A stretch of DNA of 64,000 bases from Mycoplasmopsis bovis 8790 (lineage in GTDB: Bacteria > Bacillota_I > Bacilli_A > Mycoplasmatales > Metamycoplasmataceae): the NCBI RefSeq assembly GCF_005061465.1, contig NZ_LAUS01000007.1, positions 62,001-126,000 of the forward strand, written 5' to 3'. Within the stretch, counting starts at the first letter, position 1. Each line of letters starts with the position of its first letter. The notes beneath the pieces are model-generated. The model was not told the origin of the DNA. It worked only from the letters and a program-made list of their open reading frames with translations, and ran no database searches. Positions 53,615 to 63,579 of the stretch are shown here, piece by piece. The position numbers and the translations under genes were made by a program.

Positions 53615-53857
53615 ATGGATGTTAGAGCAATTTTGTCAATTATCTTAGCAATTATTTCAGCTGGTATTTTAGTAATTTCAATGCTTATGTCACCAGATTC
53701 TAATGCTTTTTCTGGTGCTTTAGTTGGCTCAGGTGACTTAGAGTTATTTAAAACTTCAAAAGAGAGAGGATTCAAGAAAGTTCTCAAATGATCAATGGTT
53801 TTCTTAGGGCTTATCCTCTTAATACTTTCGATTGTTTGTTGAGCTTTTGCTAAATAA
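53615..53857 (+). CDS. secG: preprotein translocase subunit SecG
   Basis: An 80-residue protein of the SecYEG channel. Two transmembrane helices (AILSIILAIISAGILVISML and VFLGLILLILSIVCWAFA) flank the loop with SGALVGSGDLELFKTSKERGF, matching the Gly-rich SecG loop. AGGAG lies before the ATG. rnr starts 2 nt after the stop; the secG-rnr pair is conserved in Firmicutes. Confidence 0.92.
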
Positions 53858-53859
53858 AT

Positions 53860-56049
53860 ATGATTAATGAAACAATAATAATTAACACCATAAAAGAAAA
53901 TCCACATATATCAACAAATGCATTATTAAGAAAGCTAAACATTAGTCCTAGACACAACAAGATTTTGACCAATATGCTTATAAATCTGTCATCTAGGGAT
54001 CTAATTGCATATGACAAAAGAGACTCAACATATGTGGCATTAAGGAAACTAAATACAATTCAAGGCCCAATACACTTTGCTTCTGAAGGAAAATGTGCTT
54101 TTATTGATGTTGAAGAATTAAGCGAAACTGGAGCTAAGGTTTCTTATTTTGTTTCTAGCAACAATTTTAATACAGCATTAAATAATGACATTGTCGAAGC
54201 TGAAGTTTTTGAACCAATAAGTCCAAATAATAATAGAACCTTTGCAAAGGTTAAGAAAATAATTGAAAGAAGGTGCAAAACCTTAATTGGCGTTTTAGAT
54301 AATGTCAATGGTTTTGTTACTTTCAAACCTATTGAACCAATTTACAAAAATACTAGTTTTAGAATCAAAAATATTGCTAATGAAGCAAGAATTCTAGATG
54401 TTGTTGTTGCTGAAATAGTTAACTATGAAAATAGAAACAAAGAGATAAATATAGTTAAAAGAATAACTGATGTTAATGATCCAATGGCTTATGTTAAGTC
54501 ATTAGAAGAAGCTAGAAATGTGCCAAAAGATTTTCCTGCCAAAGTTAATAAATACATTGATGAGTTTATTCCAAACAATATAAAAAATGAAGATTTAAGC
54601 GCACGTACGGACTTAAGAAATGAATTAGTTGTTACAATTGACGGTTCTAGTACAAAAGACTTTGATGATGCTATTAGTGTTGTCAAAATTGATGATAATA
54701 CCTATGAATTAGGCGTACACATTGCTGATGTAGCATACTATGTAAAAGAAAATACGCCTTTAGATGATGAAGCTTTAAAAAGAGGAACTAGTATTTATCT
54801 TTTAAATGAAGTTGTGCCAATGTTGCCTTTTAAATTATCAAATGGCATCTGTTCACTTAATCCAAATGAAGAACGATTGACTATAAGTTGCATTACCAGA
54901 ATAAACAAAGAAGGCAAGAGCATTAGCACCAAAATTGTGCCATCAGTAATTAGGTCAAAATATAGGCTTACATATGAAAGAGTTAATGAATTTATTAATG
55001 ATTCAAAGGCTTTTGAGGATGATAAACTTAATGTAATGCTAAAAAATGCATATGAGTTATCCAAAATTATTAGAGAGTTTAAAAACAAGCAAGGATATAT
55101 TGACTTTGAAATTCAAGAGCCTTACATTGAATTAGATGCTGAAGGTCGCGTTATTGACATTAGTGTCGAACAAACAGGCGAATCTGAAAAAATGATTGAA
55201 GACTTTATGGTCAGAGCAAATGAAGAAGTTGCTAGGTTTATTACAGATTTAAAACTACCAATGATGTACAGAATTCACGAAGTTCCTAGTGAAGAAAAAA
55301 TTGAATACTTTATTGATGTATTGAAGTCATTAAAAATAAATGTTTCATTAAACAGAAAACATATAACTCCGCTTTCATTTCAAAAAGTAATTAATCAAAT
55401 AAATAGCCAAAGAAATGATGAGTTCTTAAAAATGCTTTTTTTAAGAACGATGCAAAAAGCAGTTTATTCACCTGAAAATATAGGTCACTTTGGACTAGCT
55501 AGTGATTGTTATTGCCATTTTACTAGCCCTATTAGAAGATATCCTGATGTAATTGTTCATAGAATTTTATGAGAATTTGTTTTTAAAAAACAATTAAATA
55601 AGGTAGATGACTTTGCTGCTAACTTGCAAAAAATAGCAGCCATGAACTCAGCTAGTGAAGAAAATGCAGTGCAACTAGAACGTGATGTAAATGATCTTAA
55701 GTTTGCTGAATATTTCAAGAGCAAAATTAATAGTGAGTTTGAAGGTCAAGTTTTTGGTATTACTAAGTTTGGTATGTTTATCCAATTTGCAAACAAAACT
55801 GATGCAATGGTTCATATAAGCAATATTGGTGATGGTGACTATGAAGTTAATGAACAAATGACGAAATTATATAATCGAAATGATCCTAAAAAGACCTATA
55901 AATTAGGTCAAACAGTCAGGGTTGTAATCACAAATGCTGATGAAACTACAGGTAAAATAGACTGTGTTCTAGCTCAAGACTATCAAGCATACTTAAAAAA
56001 CAAAGTATCTAAAAACTTCAACCATTCTAAAGGTTTTAATAAGCGTTAA
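53860..56049 (+). CDS. rnr: ribonuclease R
   Basis: A 729-residue 3'-5' exoribonuclease. N-terminal winged helix and cold-shock domains (GPIHFASEGKCAFIDVE, TLIGVLDNVNGFVTFKP), RNB catalytic domain from about 245 (TIDGSSTKDFDDAISV with the metal-binding Asp residues, LGVHIADVAYYVKENTPLD, GTSIYLLNEVVPMLP, ASDCYCHFTSPIRRYPDVIVHR), and a C-terminal S1 domain (GQVFGITKFGMFIQFANKTDAMVHISNI). It degrades structured RNA and matures rRNA and tRNA in mycoplasmas. One TGA is Trp. It overlaps the next gene by one base. Confidence 0.96.
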
Positions 56050-56855
56050 TGTCTATAAAACAGGATTATATGAATGAAAATCAAGCAAAATTAGTTAAAA
56101 ACTCACTTGGGTTTGACAGCAATTTATATGTTTTCCAAGATAAAGAAATGTTTAACTATTCAGTGGATACAATAATGCTTGGAAATTTTGTTTTTTTGAA
56201 CCATAAAATCAAGAGAATGCTGGAAATAGGAACTAATAATGGTGCATTAAGCATTTTTATTTCTGAAAGAAATAAGAACTTAAAAATAGATGCTATTGAA
56301 ATTCAAGAAAAAGCTGCGCAATTGGCATCAAGTAATGTTTTATTAAACAACAAGCAAGACCAAATAACTGTTATTAATGCTGATTTTAATGACTTTTACA
56401 AGGAGCACACAAAATTAGTTAAGCCTAAGTATGAAGCAATTGTATGTAATCCGCCTTTTTATGTTTATGATAAAAGCAAAATATCAAAATCAATAAGCGA
56501 AGAATTACTAATCGCTACTCATGAAGTTAAATTAAATTTGGAACAAATAATTTCCGGAAGCGCCAAGATTATAGAGCAAAAAGGATATTTAACCCTAGTT
56601 ATACCTGCTGAAAGATTAGTAGATTGCTTTTGTTTAATGCGCCAGTATAAGTTCGAACCCAAAAGAGTTCAATTCATGATACCGAGAGTCTATGACAAGC
56701 CAAAATTAGTACTAGTTGAAGCAAGATATCAAGCTGGTTGAGGCACTCATTTCTTACCTAATTTATATTTACATGATCCAAATGACATACTTAATCATGA
56801 CTATTTACCTGAAATAAAAAAACTTTATAAGCCAATAAAAGTTAATATGGAGTAA
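56049..56855 (+). CDS. tRNA1(Val) adenine-N6 methyltransferase-like (TrmN6 family)
   Basis: A 268-residue SAM-dependent methyltransferase. Motif I is [18 protein letters not shown] (about 55-72), an acidic residue in AIEIQE binds ribose, and catalytic motif IV is [11 protein letters not shown]. The C-terminal part ([21 protein letters not shown]) matches the family end. The NPPFY motif indicates amino-group methylation of adenine; the tRNA target is inferred from the family. Its ATG overlaps the rnr stop. The +strand version of the recurrent CTATAAAACAG motif forms codons 2-5. Confidence 0.85.
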
Positions 56856-56857
56856 CT

Positions 56858-58408
56858 ATGAAAAATAAAACATTTTATATAACTACGCCTATTTATTACA
56901 CATCAGGTCCATTGCATATTGGCCATCTTTATTGCACTACTGTTGCATGAATAATTGCAAACTATAAAAGAGTCTTAGGCTATGATGTCAAATTCTTAAC
57001 TGGAAGCGACGAACACGGCCAAAAAATAGAGCAGAAAGCCGCTTTAGCTGGTAAAGAACCACAAGTTTATGTAAATGAATTAGTTGATTCATATAAAAAG
57101 ATCTGACAAAGATATAACATTGATTATGACTGTTTTAGTCGTACAACCGATCCTAAACATATGAAAATGGTTCAGGCAATTTTTACTAAGTTTTTGCAAT
57201 TAGGCCTTATTTATAAGGGCAAATATGACGGCTTATATTCAGTTAATGATGAAGAGTTTTTAACTAAAAATCAGGCAGTATTTAAAAATGGTGAATACTA
57301 TCATCCAACTAGTGGGCATAAACTAGTTTTAATGAGTGAAGAAAGTTACTTCTTTAAAATGAAAGAGTTTCAAAACTGATGATTAAATGAAGTTAGCAAT
57401 AATCCTGAATGACTTTTGCCATCTAAAATGACTAACGAAATGATTTCTAATTTTGTTTCTGAAGGCCTTGAGGATCTTTCTGTTACTAGAACCAACATTA
57501 ATTGAGGTATAAAAACAAACGAAGACCCAAAACACACGCTTTATGTATGACTAGATGCATTATTTAATTATGTTAGTGCTTTAGGTTTTGATTTAGATAA
57601 GCCAGGTGATGATTATTTAAAATACTGGGAAAATGGTGATGAAATTGTGCATATTATTGGCAAGGAAATTTCTCGTTTTCATTTTATTTACTGAACAATT
57701 TTTACAAAAGCTTTAGGAATAAAAGTGCCTAACAAAATTTACGCTCATGGCTTACTAAGAGACAAAGATGGTAGAAAGATGTCTAAATCATTAAATAATG
57801 TAATTGAGCCTGAATATCTTTTTAGTAAGTATCATGATGAAATGATTAAGTACTACTTTGCCTCTGCAATTACATTTGGTGAAGATGGTAATTTTAGTGA
57901 AGAAAAGCTTATTGACATAGTCAATGCAGATTTAGTAAATAATTATGGCAATTTAGTATCCAGAACATTAAAAATGATTAGTAATTCTTTCTCAGAAGGA
58001 CTAATTTACAGGCAAAGCAGTCAAAGTGAGCATTTAGAAATCGAAAGCAAAATTAACTCTTTTGCTTCTAAATTCATTGAGCTAATGGATACTTTTAAAT
58101 TAGATAAGGCTTTAGAGCACGCAATGAATCTCTCTGATTCATTAAATAAATATATTGACACACTTAGGCCTTGGACATTAACTAGCGAAGAAAATAAAGC
58201 AGAGTTAGAAAATATTTTAATTAGACTTCTAAATGGCATTTATGCAGTTTCATGAAGCTTGCAAATTGTTATGCCTAATAAAATTGCTGAAGTAGCAAAG
58301 GCTTTAAATATTGAAAGCTTTAAATTAGATAACATCAGTAACTTTTCAAAATTTGATGAAGTTAAAACTGCTGATAAATTTATTTTATATAATAGAATTA
58401 AAAAATAA
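56858..58408 (+). CDS. metG: methionyl-tRNA synthetase
   Basis: A 516-residue class I synthetase, single-chain form without the C-terminal dimerisation domain. HIGH is GPLHIGHLY (about 17), the [14 protein letters not shown] tRNA-like block, and KMSKS is [14 protein letters not shown] (about 305). No zinc cysteines are seen in the connecting domain, as in the MetRS of many mollicutes. It starts 2 nt after the methyltransferase stop. Several TGA codons are Trp. Confidence 0.96.
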
Positions 58409-58429
58409 ACTGCCGTCCTGAAAGGAAAA

Positions 58430-58714
58430 ATGATTCACATAATTTATAGAGAAATGGTCATCAGACAAGAGTCAAAAGAAAGATTTGCGTATTTAATTAG
58501 AAACTGAAATGATTTTGTTAAAAAACAAGAATTAAATCTTTCTTTTGACTTATGCTGAAAAAATGAAAATACCTTAGTTGTTGTCGAAAGATGAAGTACA
58601 GCAGTAGCTTATAATAATTTTTTAAAATTAGAAGAAGCTAAATCAATTAACAAAGAATTAGAAAAATTCATAGACTATAATGCAAAAGTTGAAAGACTTA
58701 ATGTAAATGTTTAA
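58430..58714 (+). CDS. small ABM-like (YgiN-type) monooxygenase domain protein
   Basis: A 94-residue protein too broken by TGA to show in standard-code frames. MIHIIYREMVIRQESKERFAYLIRN is a first strand and helix, and ENTLVVVERWSTAVAYNNFLKLEEAKSINKELEKFI matches the second half of ABM/YgiN dimeric alpha-beta barrels, where VERW and the helix pack on a small-molecule site. It may act on a quinol or heme-like compound, or be structural; function unproved. AAAGGA precedes the ATG. It is the last gene of the secG-metG run, with a terminator behind it. Confidence 0.72.
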
Positions 58715-58716
58715 TG

Positions 58717-58748
58717 CTATAAACTTTGTTTATAGTTTTTTTATTTCT
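58717..58748 (+). terminator. Rho-independent terminator
   Basis: CTATAAAC (58717-58724) pairs with GTTTATAG (58728-58735), followed by seven T. It ends the secG-to-ABM gene run. Confidence 0.85.
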
Positions 58749-58782
58749 TAGTTTGTAGGATATTTTTATATAAAATTGAGTT

Positions 58783-59847
58783 ATGGGATTTTTTAGTTAT
58801 TTAAAAGACAAATTATTTGGTTGAAAAAAGAAATCTAAAGAAGAAAAATTAGCACAAAAACAAGCAGAATTAGAAAAAAAAGATGAAGATGAGCTCCTAA
58901 GGTCGCAAAAATTAGAAAAATATCAAGCTGGCTTAAGCAAGTCTAGTTCACTTGGTTCAAAATTATTAGATCTTTCAAACAAATACAAAAAAATAGATGA
59001 AGAATATTTCGATGAATTAGAAGAAATATTAATAATGAGTGACATAAGCGCTAAATTGGTTTATGCAATTATTACTCACATTAAAAATGAAGTCAAAATA
59101 AGAGAATTAACAAACACTAAAGATATTGGCGAGCTGATAGCTGACCAAATGTTTGTTGTTTATACAAACAAAAGTGTTGTTGATACTACACTTAATGTTG
59201 AAGATGACAGACTAAATATTTTGATTTTTATTGGTGTTAATGGTTGCGGAAAAACAACTAGCATAGCTAAGGTTGCACATAAATATATTAAAGAAGGCAA
59301 AAAAGTGTTAATTGCAGCCGCCGATACATTTAGAGCAGGTGCAGTTGACCAAATTGCTATTTGATCTGAGCGTGTTGGCGCTGATATTGTTAAGCCAGTT
59401 AAAGAAGGGGCTGACCCAGCAAGCGTTGTTTATAGCGCTTTAGAGAAAGCCAAGGCAGAAAATTATGACTTATTATTAATTGATACAGCTGGCAGATTGC
59501 AAAATAAGATCAACTTAATGAATGAGCTTAAAAAAATGTATTCAATTATCAATAAGTTCCAAGAAGGCGCCCCACATGAGTGTTTACTAGTTCTTGATGC
59601 TACAACAGGTCAAAATGGTGTAAGTCAGGCCAAAGCTTTTAGCGAAGTTTCTAATCCAACAGGAATAATTCTTACTAAAATGGATGGAACTTCTAAAGGT
59701 GGTATTGTTTTATCAATTAAGGATGAATTTAACATCAATGTTAAATATCTAGGCCTAGGTGAAGGTTTAGATGATCTTCAAGAATTTGACTTAGATAACT
59801 TTATATATGAAATGACTAAGGATCTAATTGACAAAAATGAAGAGTAA
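58783..59847 (+). CDS. ftsY: signal recognition particle receptor FtsY
   Basis: A 354-residue SRP GTPase. The N-terminal 45 residues are charged and basic, the N domain follows, and the G domain starts about 150: G1 [32 protein letters not shown]3 [13 protein letters not shown]4 [10 protein letters not shown], and the closing [15 protein letters not shown]. It docks SRP-ribosome complexes at the membrane, needed for lipoprotein and SecYEG traffic. The spacing upstream is short (TATAAAAT about 5 nt before GAG). It overlaps ylxM by 11 nt. Confidence 0.96.
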
Positions 59848-60073
59848 TTTAATAAATGACATAAAAAACATTGAATATTTGTGCTCTCTTTTTGAAAAAT
59901 ATGAAGGCTTGTTAACTCAAACTCAAAAGCAAGCTTTTAGACTTTATTTCTATGAAAATCTTTCTTATGCTGAAATAGCTAAAATCACAGCAACAACTAG
60001 AACTGCTGCTTATGACAGCGTGCATAAAGCTATAAATAATTTAAAGAAAATTGAAGCAAAAACACAAGAGTAA
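59837..60073 (+). CDS. ylxM: YlxM/UPF0122 SRP-associated HTH protein
   Basis: A 78-residue protein of the YlxM/p13 family. It has a sigma-like helix-turn-helix: QKQAFRLYFYENLSYAEIAKITATTRTAAYDSVHKAINNLKKIE. It is encoded next to ffh or ftsY in Gram-positive bacteria and is thought to modulate SRP. The start MKSN was chosen within ftsY. The terminator follows directly. Confidence 0.9.
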   Translation: MKSNLINDIKNIEYLCSLFEKYEGLLTQTQKQAFRLYFYENLSYAEIAKITATTRTAAYDSVHKAINNLKKIEAKTQE

Positions 60074-60102
60074 AAAATGAACCTAATCGTGGTTCATTTT
60101 TG
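60073..60102. terminator. bidirectional Rho-independent terminator
   Basis: AAAATGAACC (60075-60084) pairs with GGTTCATTTT (60091-60100), A and T runs on both sides. It ends ylxM and the convergent tpx gene. Confidence 0.85.
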
Positions 60103-60113
60103 ACTTATTTGCC

Positions 60114-60599
60114 TTATTTAAAGAACTTTAAGGCTTCTTCATATTTAGGTTCATCTGAAACAACAGGTACATATTCAGCATATTCAACTTTGTGATTTTC
60201 ATCAACAACGAAAACTGCCCTAGTTAATAGTCCAATGCCTTCTAGTAATGTCTGAGTTTTTTTGCCAAAATCATTATGTCTAAATTCACTTACTAATTTA
60301 ACTTTTTTATTGTCTCTTGCAACACATCAACGGTTTTGAGCAAAAGGTGTGTCGTATGATACAACAACTACATCATATTCTTTGTCTTTGAAGTGATTCA
60401 TAAACTTAGTTGTTTCAATGTCACAGGTTCCAGTGTCGATTGATGGCACTGATAAAACTAGTTTTTTGCCTTTTGGCAATGAGTAAAATTCAAAATCTCC
60501 TAGCTCAGAATCAACAGCTTTAAAGTTTGGAAACACATCTCCAACATTAATTTCTGTTCCTAAAAGATTTACATCCTTATTTGCAAATGATACTTTCAT
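60114..60599 (-). CDS. tpx: thiol peroxidase Tpx
   Basis: A 161-residue atypical 2-Cys peroxiredoxin. Peroxidatic Cys in VPSIDTGTCDIETTKF (about residue 61) and resolving Cys in PFAQNRWCVARD (about 94), with VFPNFKAVDSELGDFE at the start. The C-terminus has LEGIGLLTRAVFVVDENHKVEYAEYV. It reduces peroxides with thioredoxin, an important defence in catalase-less mycoplasmas. GGAG lies a few bases before the ATG. One TGA is Trp. Confidence 0.94.
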
Positions 60600-60663
60600 A
60601 ATACTCCAATCATAACTAAGAAATATAATAATTATATATTATGCCTTATAAGCATTAATTCAA

Positions 60664-61007
60664 TTACTTATTCTGGGATTTTATTTTCATAAGCATTAAG
60701 CAGTTTATTTGGTTATTGAGTATGTGAGTAATAAATACACAACAAATAATATGATTATTATGCAAATATCCAATTAAATTATTGCCAGTTTTGTCTCTTT
60801 CCTATTTATTTCTCATTGAATTACTTCTTCATAACTTTTATTAAACACATTCTTATCAAATATTAGTTTTATGGGATCAATTATATTTCTATTAAATTTT
60901 TTCAGATTTATAGACTTTAAAACATTTTTGTACTGTTTTATTGTTTCAGCAACATGACGCTCAAAATTTTCTTGAGATATAAAACTAAGGCTAAATTCTT
61001 TACTCAT
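60664..61007 (-). pseudogene. decayed Eco47II/Sau96I-like restriction endonuclease
   Basis: The first frame is [77 protein letters not shown], ending TAA at 60774-60776. The N-terminal part resembles the start of Eco47II-type endonucleases (FISDExFxxHV, NIIDPIKLIFD). One base missing in AGGAAAGAG near 60810 would read on as RDKTGNNLIGYLHNN, the next block of that family, to a stop at 60664. The remaining 120 residues or more of a whole enzyme are absent. So it is frameshifted and truncated. It overlaps the methyltransferase by 8 nt, as expected for a type II RM pair. The family call is from memory. Confidence 0.6.
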
Positions 61008-62019
61008 TTAAACCACTTTCTATAAGTGCTTTTGCAATATTTATTCCAATAGCTTTAGCTAAATTACATGGCACAGCATTGCCAATTTGACGATATTGGC
61101 TGACAGTATTGCCACAAAATTGTCACTCATCAGGGAATGATTGAATTCTAGCGCATTCTCTAATTGTAAATGGTCTAGTTTCTGCTGGGTGGCATCTTTC
61201 AGTTTGCTTCATCTGTGGCGTAGTTAATATGGTTAAGCTAGGCTCATTAAAACTTAATCTTCTTAATATGCCAGTTCTGCCGCCTTCCATAAATCAGGTG
61301 CTTTTCATATATTCTTTTGCAATTTTTTGGTCAATATCTCTCCAATAACCACCAGGTGGAACAAGTTTAAAAATTTCTTCTTTTGAAGGAGAATATTTTG
61401 CTCCTTCACTAGCTGGAACGTTTTTTAGAATGTCTCCCAACACTAATTTTTTGTCATGTTCCTTGGGAAAGGAAAAATTAACCCTATCAGCAATATCATT
61501 TCTAATTCCTATTACTATTAGTCTTTCTCTTTTTTGAGCGACACTGTAATTAATGGCATTTAGTACTTTATAGGTTATTTTATATCCTTGTTCAGCAAAT
61601 ATGTCTGATATTGTTTTAAATGTTTTTCCTTTATCATGTGTTAACAAACCTTTTACATTTTCAAACAAAAACATTTTTGGTTGTAGCTTTTTTAAAAATG
61701 TAGCATAGTAATAAAAGAGTGTTCCTCTAGCATCTTCTAACCCAAGTCTTTTCCCGGCATAACTAAAACTTTGACATGGAGCACCGCCAGATAGCAGATC
61801 TAGTTCATATTTTTTGATGCCGAATTCATCTTCCAAGTCTTTAGAAGCAATATTTTTTATATCATCGCATACAACATTTCATTTTGCTCGGTTAATTGAC
61901 AAAGTTTGGCAAGCATTCTTATCAAATTCTATTAACCCAATATGATCAAATCCTGCTTCTTCTAAACCTAATGCTAAGCCACCAGCTCCTGCAAACAGTT
62001 CAATGTTTTTTAACTTCAT
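61000..62019 (-). CDS. C5-cytosine DNA methyltransferase
   Basis: A 339-residue type II methylase. Motif [19 protein letters not shown], catalytic PCQ in [22 protein letters not shown] in [18 protein letters not shown]-like [14 protein letters not shown], target domain between, and final [16 protein letters not shown]. All ten conserved motifs are present, so it should be active. AGGAG precedes the ATG. Its partner endonuclease is decayed, leaving an orphan methylase. Similarity of the partner to Eco47II/Sau96I suggests a GGNCC target, an inference. Two TGA codons are Trp. Confidence 0.92.
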
Positions 62020-62219
62020 TTGCTCTCCTATTTCTATATTACATTAGATATAAATAATTGATAATTTTTTATAAGAGTAATACTAATTCATTTAATATTG
62101 GATTACCAAAAATTAGCGAATATGAGACAAAATATATGCATTTTTTGCTTTTTTTACTATAATATGTAAATATTAGTTAGGCAATACACAAAAATAAGTT
62201 AAATAAATGGAGATTTATA

Positions 62220-62372
62220 ATGCCAAGAGACGGATTCACATTATTTTGTACTGATTGCAAAATGGAAAACTACATTAGCAAAAAGAACAAAAAAAATACA
62301 CCTGAAAAAGTAGAATTAAAGAAATTCTGTGCAAGATGCAACGCTAGCACTCTTCACAAAGAAAAGAAATAA
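62220..62372 (+). CDS. rpmG: 50S ribosomal protein bL33
   Basis: A 50-residue protein with both zinc-binding pairs (CTDC and CARC) and the family middle [26 protein letters not shown] lies before the ATG. It stands alone, rightward, with a terminator behind it. Confidence 0.92.
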   Translation: MPRDGFTLFCTDCKMENYISKKNKKNTPEKVELKKFCARCNASTLHKEKK

Positions 62373-62400
62373 TCTTTTTATTTAACTCTACATTTTCATA

Positions 62401-62428
62401 TAAATAAAATGCCAAGCGGCATTTTTTT
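62401..62428. terminator. bidirectional Rho-independent terminator
   Basis: AAATGCC (62407-62413) pairs with GGCATTT (62418-62424), then a T run. It ends rpmG and overlaps the end of the convergent lipoprotein gene. Confidence 0.8.
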
Positions 62429-63125
62429 ATTTTCTTTGGGTAGTTTCATTAGCCTTTAATAAAACGGCTAGATTGTCTTTATTATTTTCTATTATTTCTT
62501 TTGTAAGATGATAATGATTTGGAGAAATGGTTTTTAGCTTTCCGTTAAATTGAATTATGTATCCGTTTGAATCGCCAACAACTTCATAAATTCTTTGATC
62601 ATCACTGTGTTCAATTCTAAAGTGTGCTGTTGTTGAGCCATTTGCATTATCAATAAATTGATTGATAATTAGCTTTAGCTTATTTTTGTTTTTTATGCTA
62701 CCATTATCAACAATTTTAACTAAATCACGAGATCATAAATATTCATTTGTAAAGTCACTAAGCATTACTGATTTTTTGCCCAAAACAATTGTTTCATAAG
62801 TTTCTTTGTAAATTGTTTGATAGCTAGGGATTTTTTTAGTTTCCTCTTTTTCAAAGAATTCTTTAATGATTTTAGCTTCTTTTTCTAATTCCTCTTGGCT
62901 AGGATAAACAACTGTAAATTCCCCGTCTTTTAGAGGCTTTTGCTTAAGCATTCCGTCCAATTCTTTGCTATTAAATGCGCCATAATTAGCAAATCTTAAA
63001 TTTAGATCTTTAATACCTAATCTAAATTCAACAATATTGTCACTATCAGGATTACACTTAGTGGCAACCATAATAGGGGCAACTGACATTAATGAAGACA
63101 TTAATAATAGTTTTCTTTTATTCAT
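62427..63125 (-). CDS. prolipoprotein, unknown function
   Basis: A 232-residue lipoprotein. The signal MNKRKLLLMSSLMSVAPIMVATKC ends in ATK-C with Cys at 24. The mature part has no domain I recognise; it contains FRLGIKDLNLRFANYG, EELEKEAKIIKEFFEKEETKK and HFRIEHSDDQRIYEVVGDSNGYIIQFNGK. An ATG 9 nt further upstream is an alternative start and would add MRS. A TGA-Trp lies at 62730-62732. It is downstream of the HIT gene but has its own region after a terminator. Confidence 0.75.
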
Positions 63126-63202
63126 ACTTCTCATTTCTACATTATGAATAAATATACCAAAAAATAAGCAAAGATTTATAAAGAAAACAGTAGTTGTTAG
63201 CA

Positions 63203-63233
63203 ATAAAAAATAATTCTTCACTCGAAGAATTAT
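63203..63233 (-). terminator. Rho-independent terminator
   Basis: ATAATTCTTC (63210-63219) pairs with GAAGAATTAT (63224-63233) around ACTC, followed leftward by a T run. It ends the HIT protein gene. Confidence 0.8.
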
Positions 63234-63243
63234 CCATCTTGTA

Positions 63244-63579
63244 TTAGTTGTCTTTACTTTTTTCCTTATAAGGAATTACATGTACATGTGTGTGGAAAAT
63301 GCTTTGGTCAGCACTTCTGCCTGTGTTGATTAAAATTTTAAAACCAGCTATTCCTTTGTCTAAAACTTCTTGTTTTCCTAATTTTCTAGCTGTGTTAATT
63401 AAGTGACCAGCTGTAAAATCATCAGCTTCAGTAATATTTTTGCTCTTAATTCTTGGTACAACTAGGAAATGTCCTGGTTGAATAGGAAACTTGTCATAGA
63501 AAGCAACACAGTATTCATCTTCGTAGAAGATTTTTCCTTCTTCTTCACCGCTAATTATTTTTAAAAATAAATCATCCAT
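63244..63579 (-). CDS. HIT family nucleotide-binding hydrolase
   Basis: A 111-residue HinT-like protein. The family fold begins DLFLKIISGEEEGKIFYEDEYCVAFYDKFPIQPGHFLVVP, and the histidine triad HTHVHVIPY ends it. It hydrolyses adenosine phosphoramidates. Its start overlaps the stop of the upstream gene (TAATG). In Mycoplasma hominis a HinT gene is coupled to the P60/P80 surface membrane genes, which may be the parallel here. Confidence 0.93.
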   Translation of the reverse strand: MDDLFLKIISGEEEGKIFYEDEYCVAFYDKFPIQPGHFLVVPRIKSKNITEADDFTAGHLINTARKLGKQEVLDKGIAGFKILINTGRSADQSIFHTHVHVIPYKEKSKDN

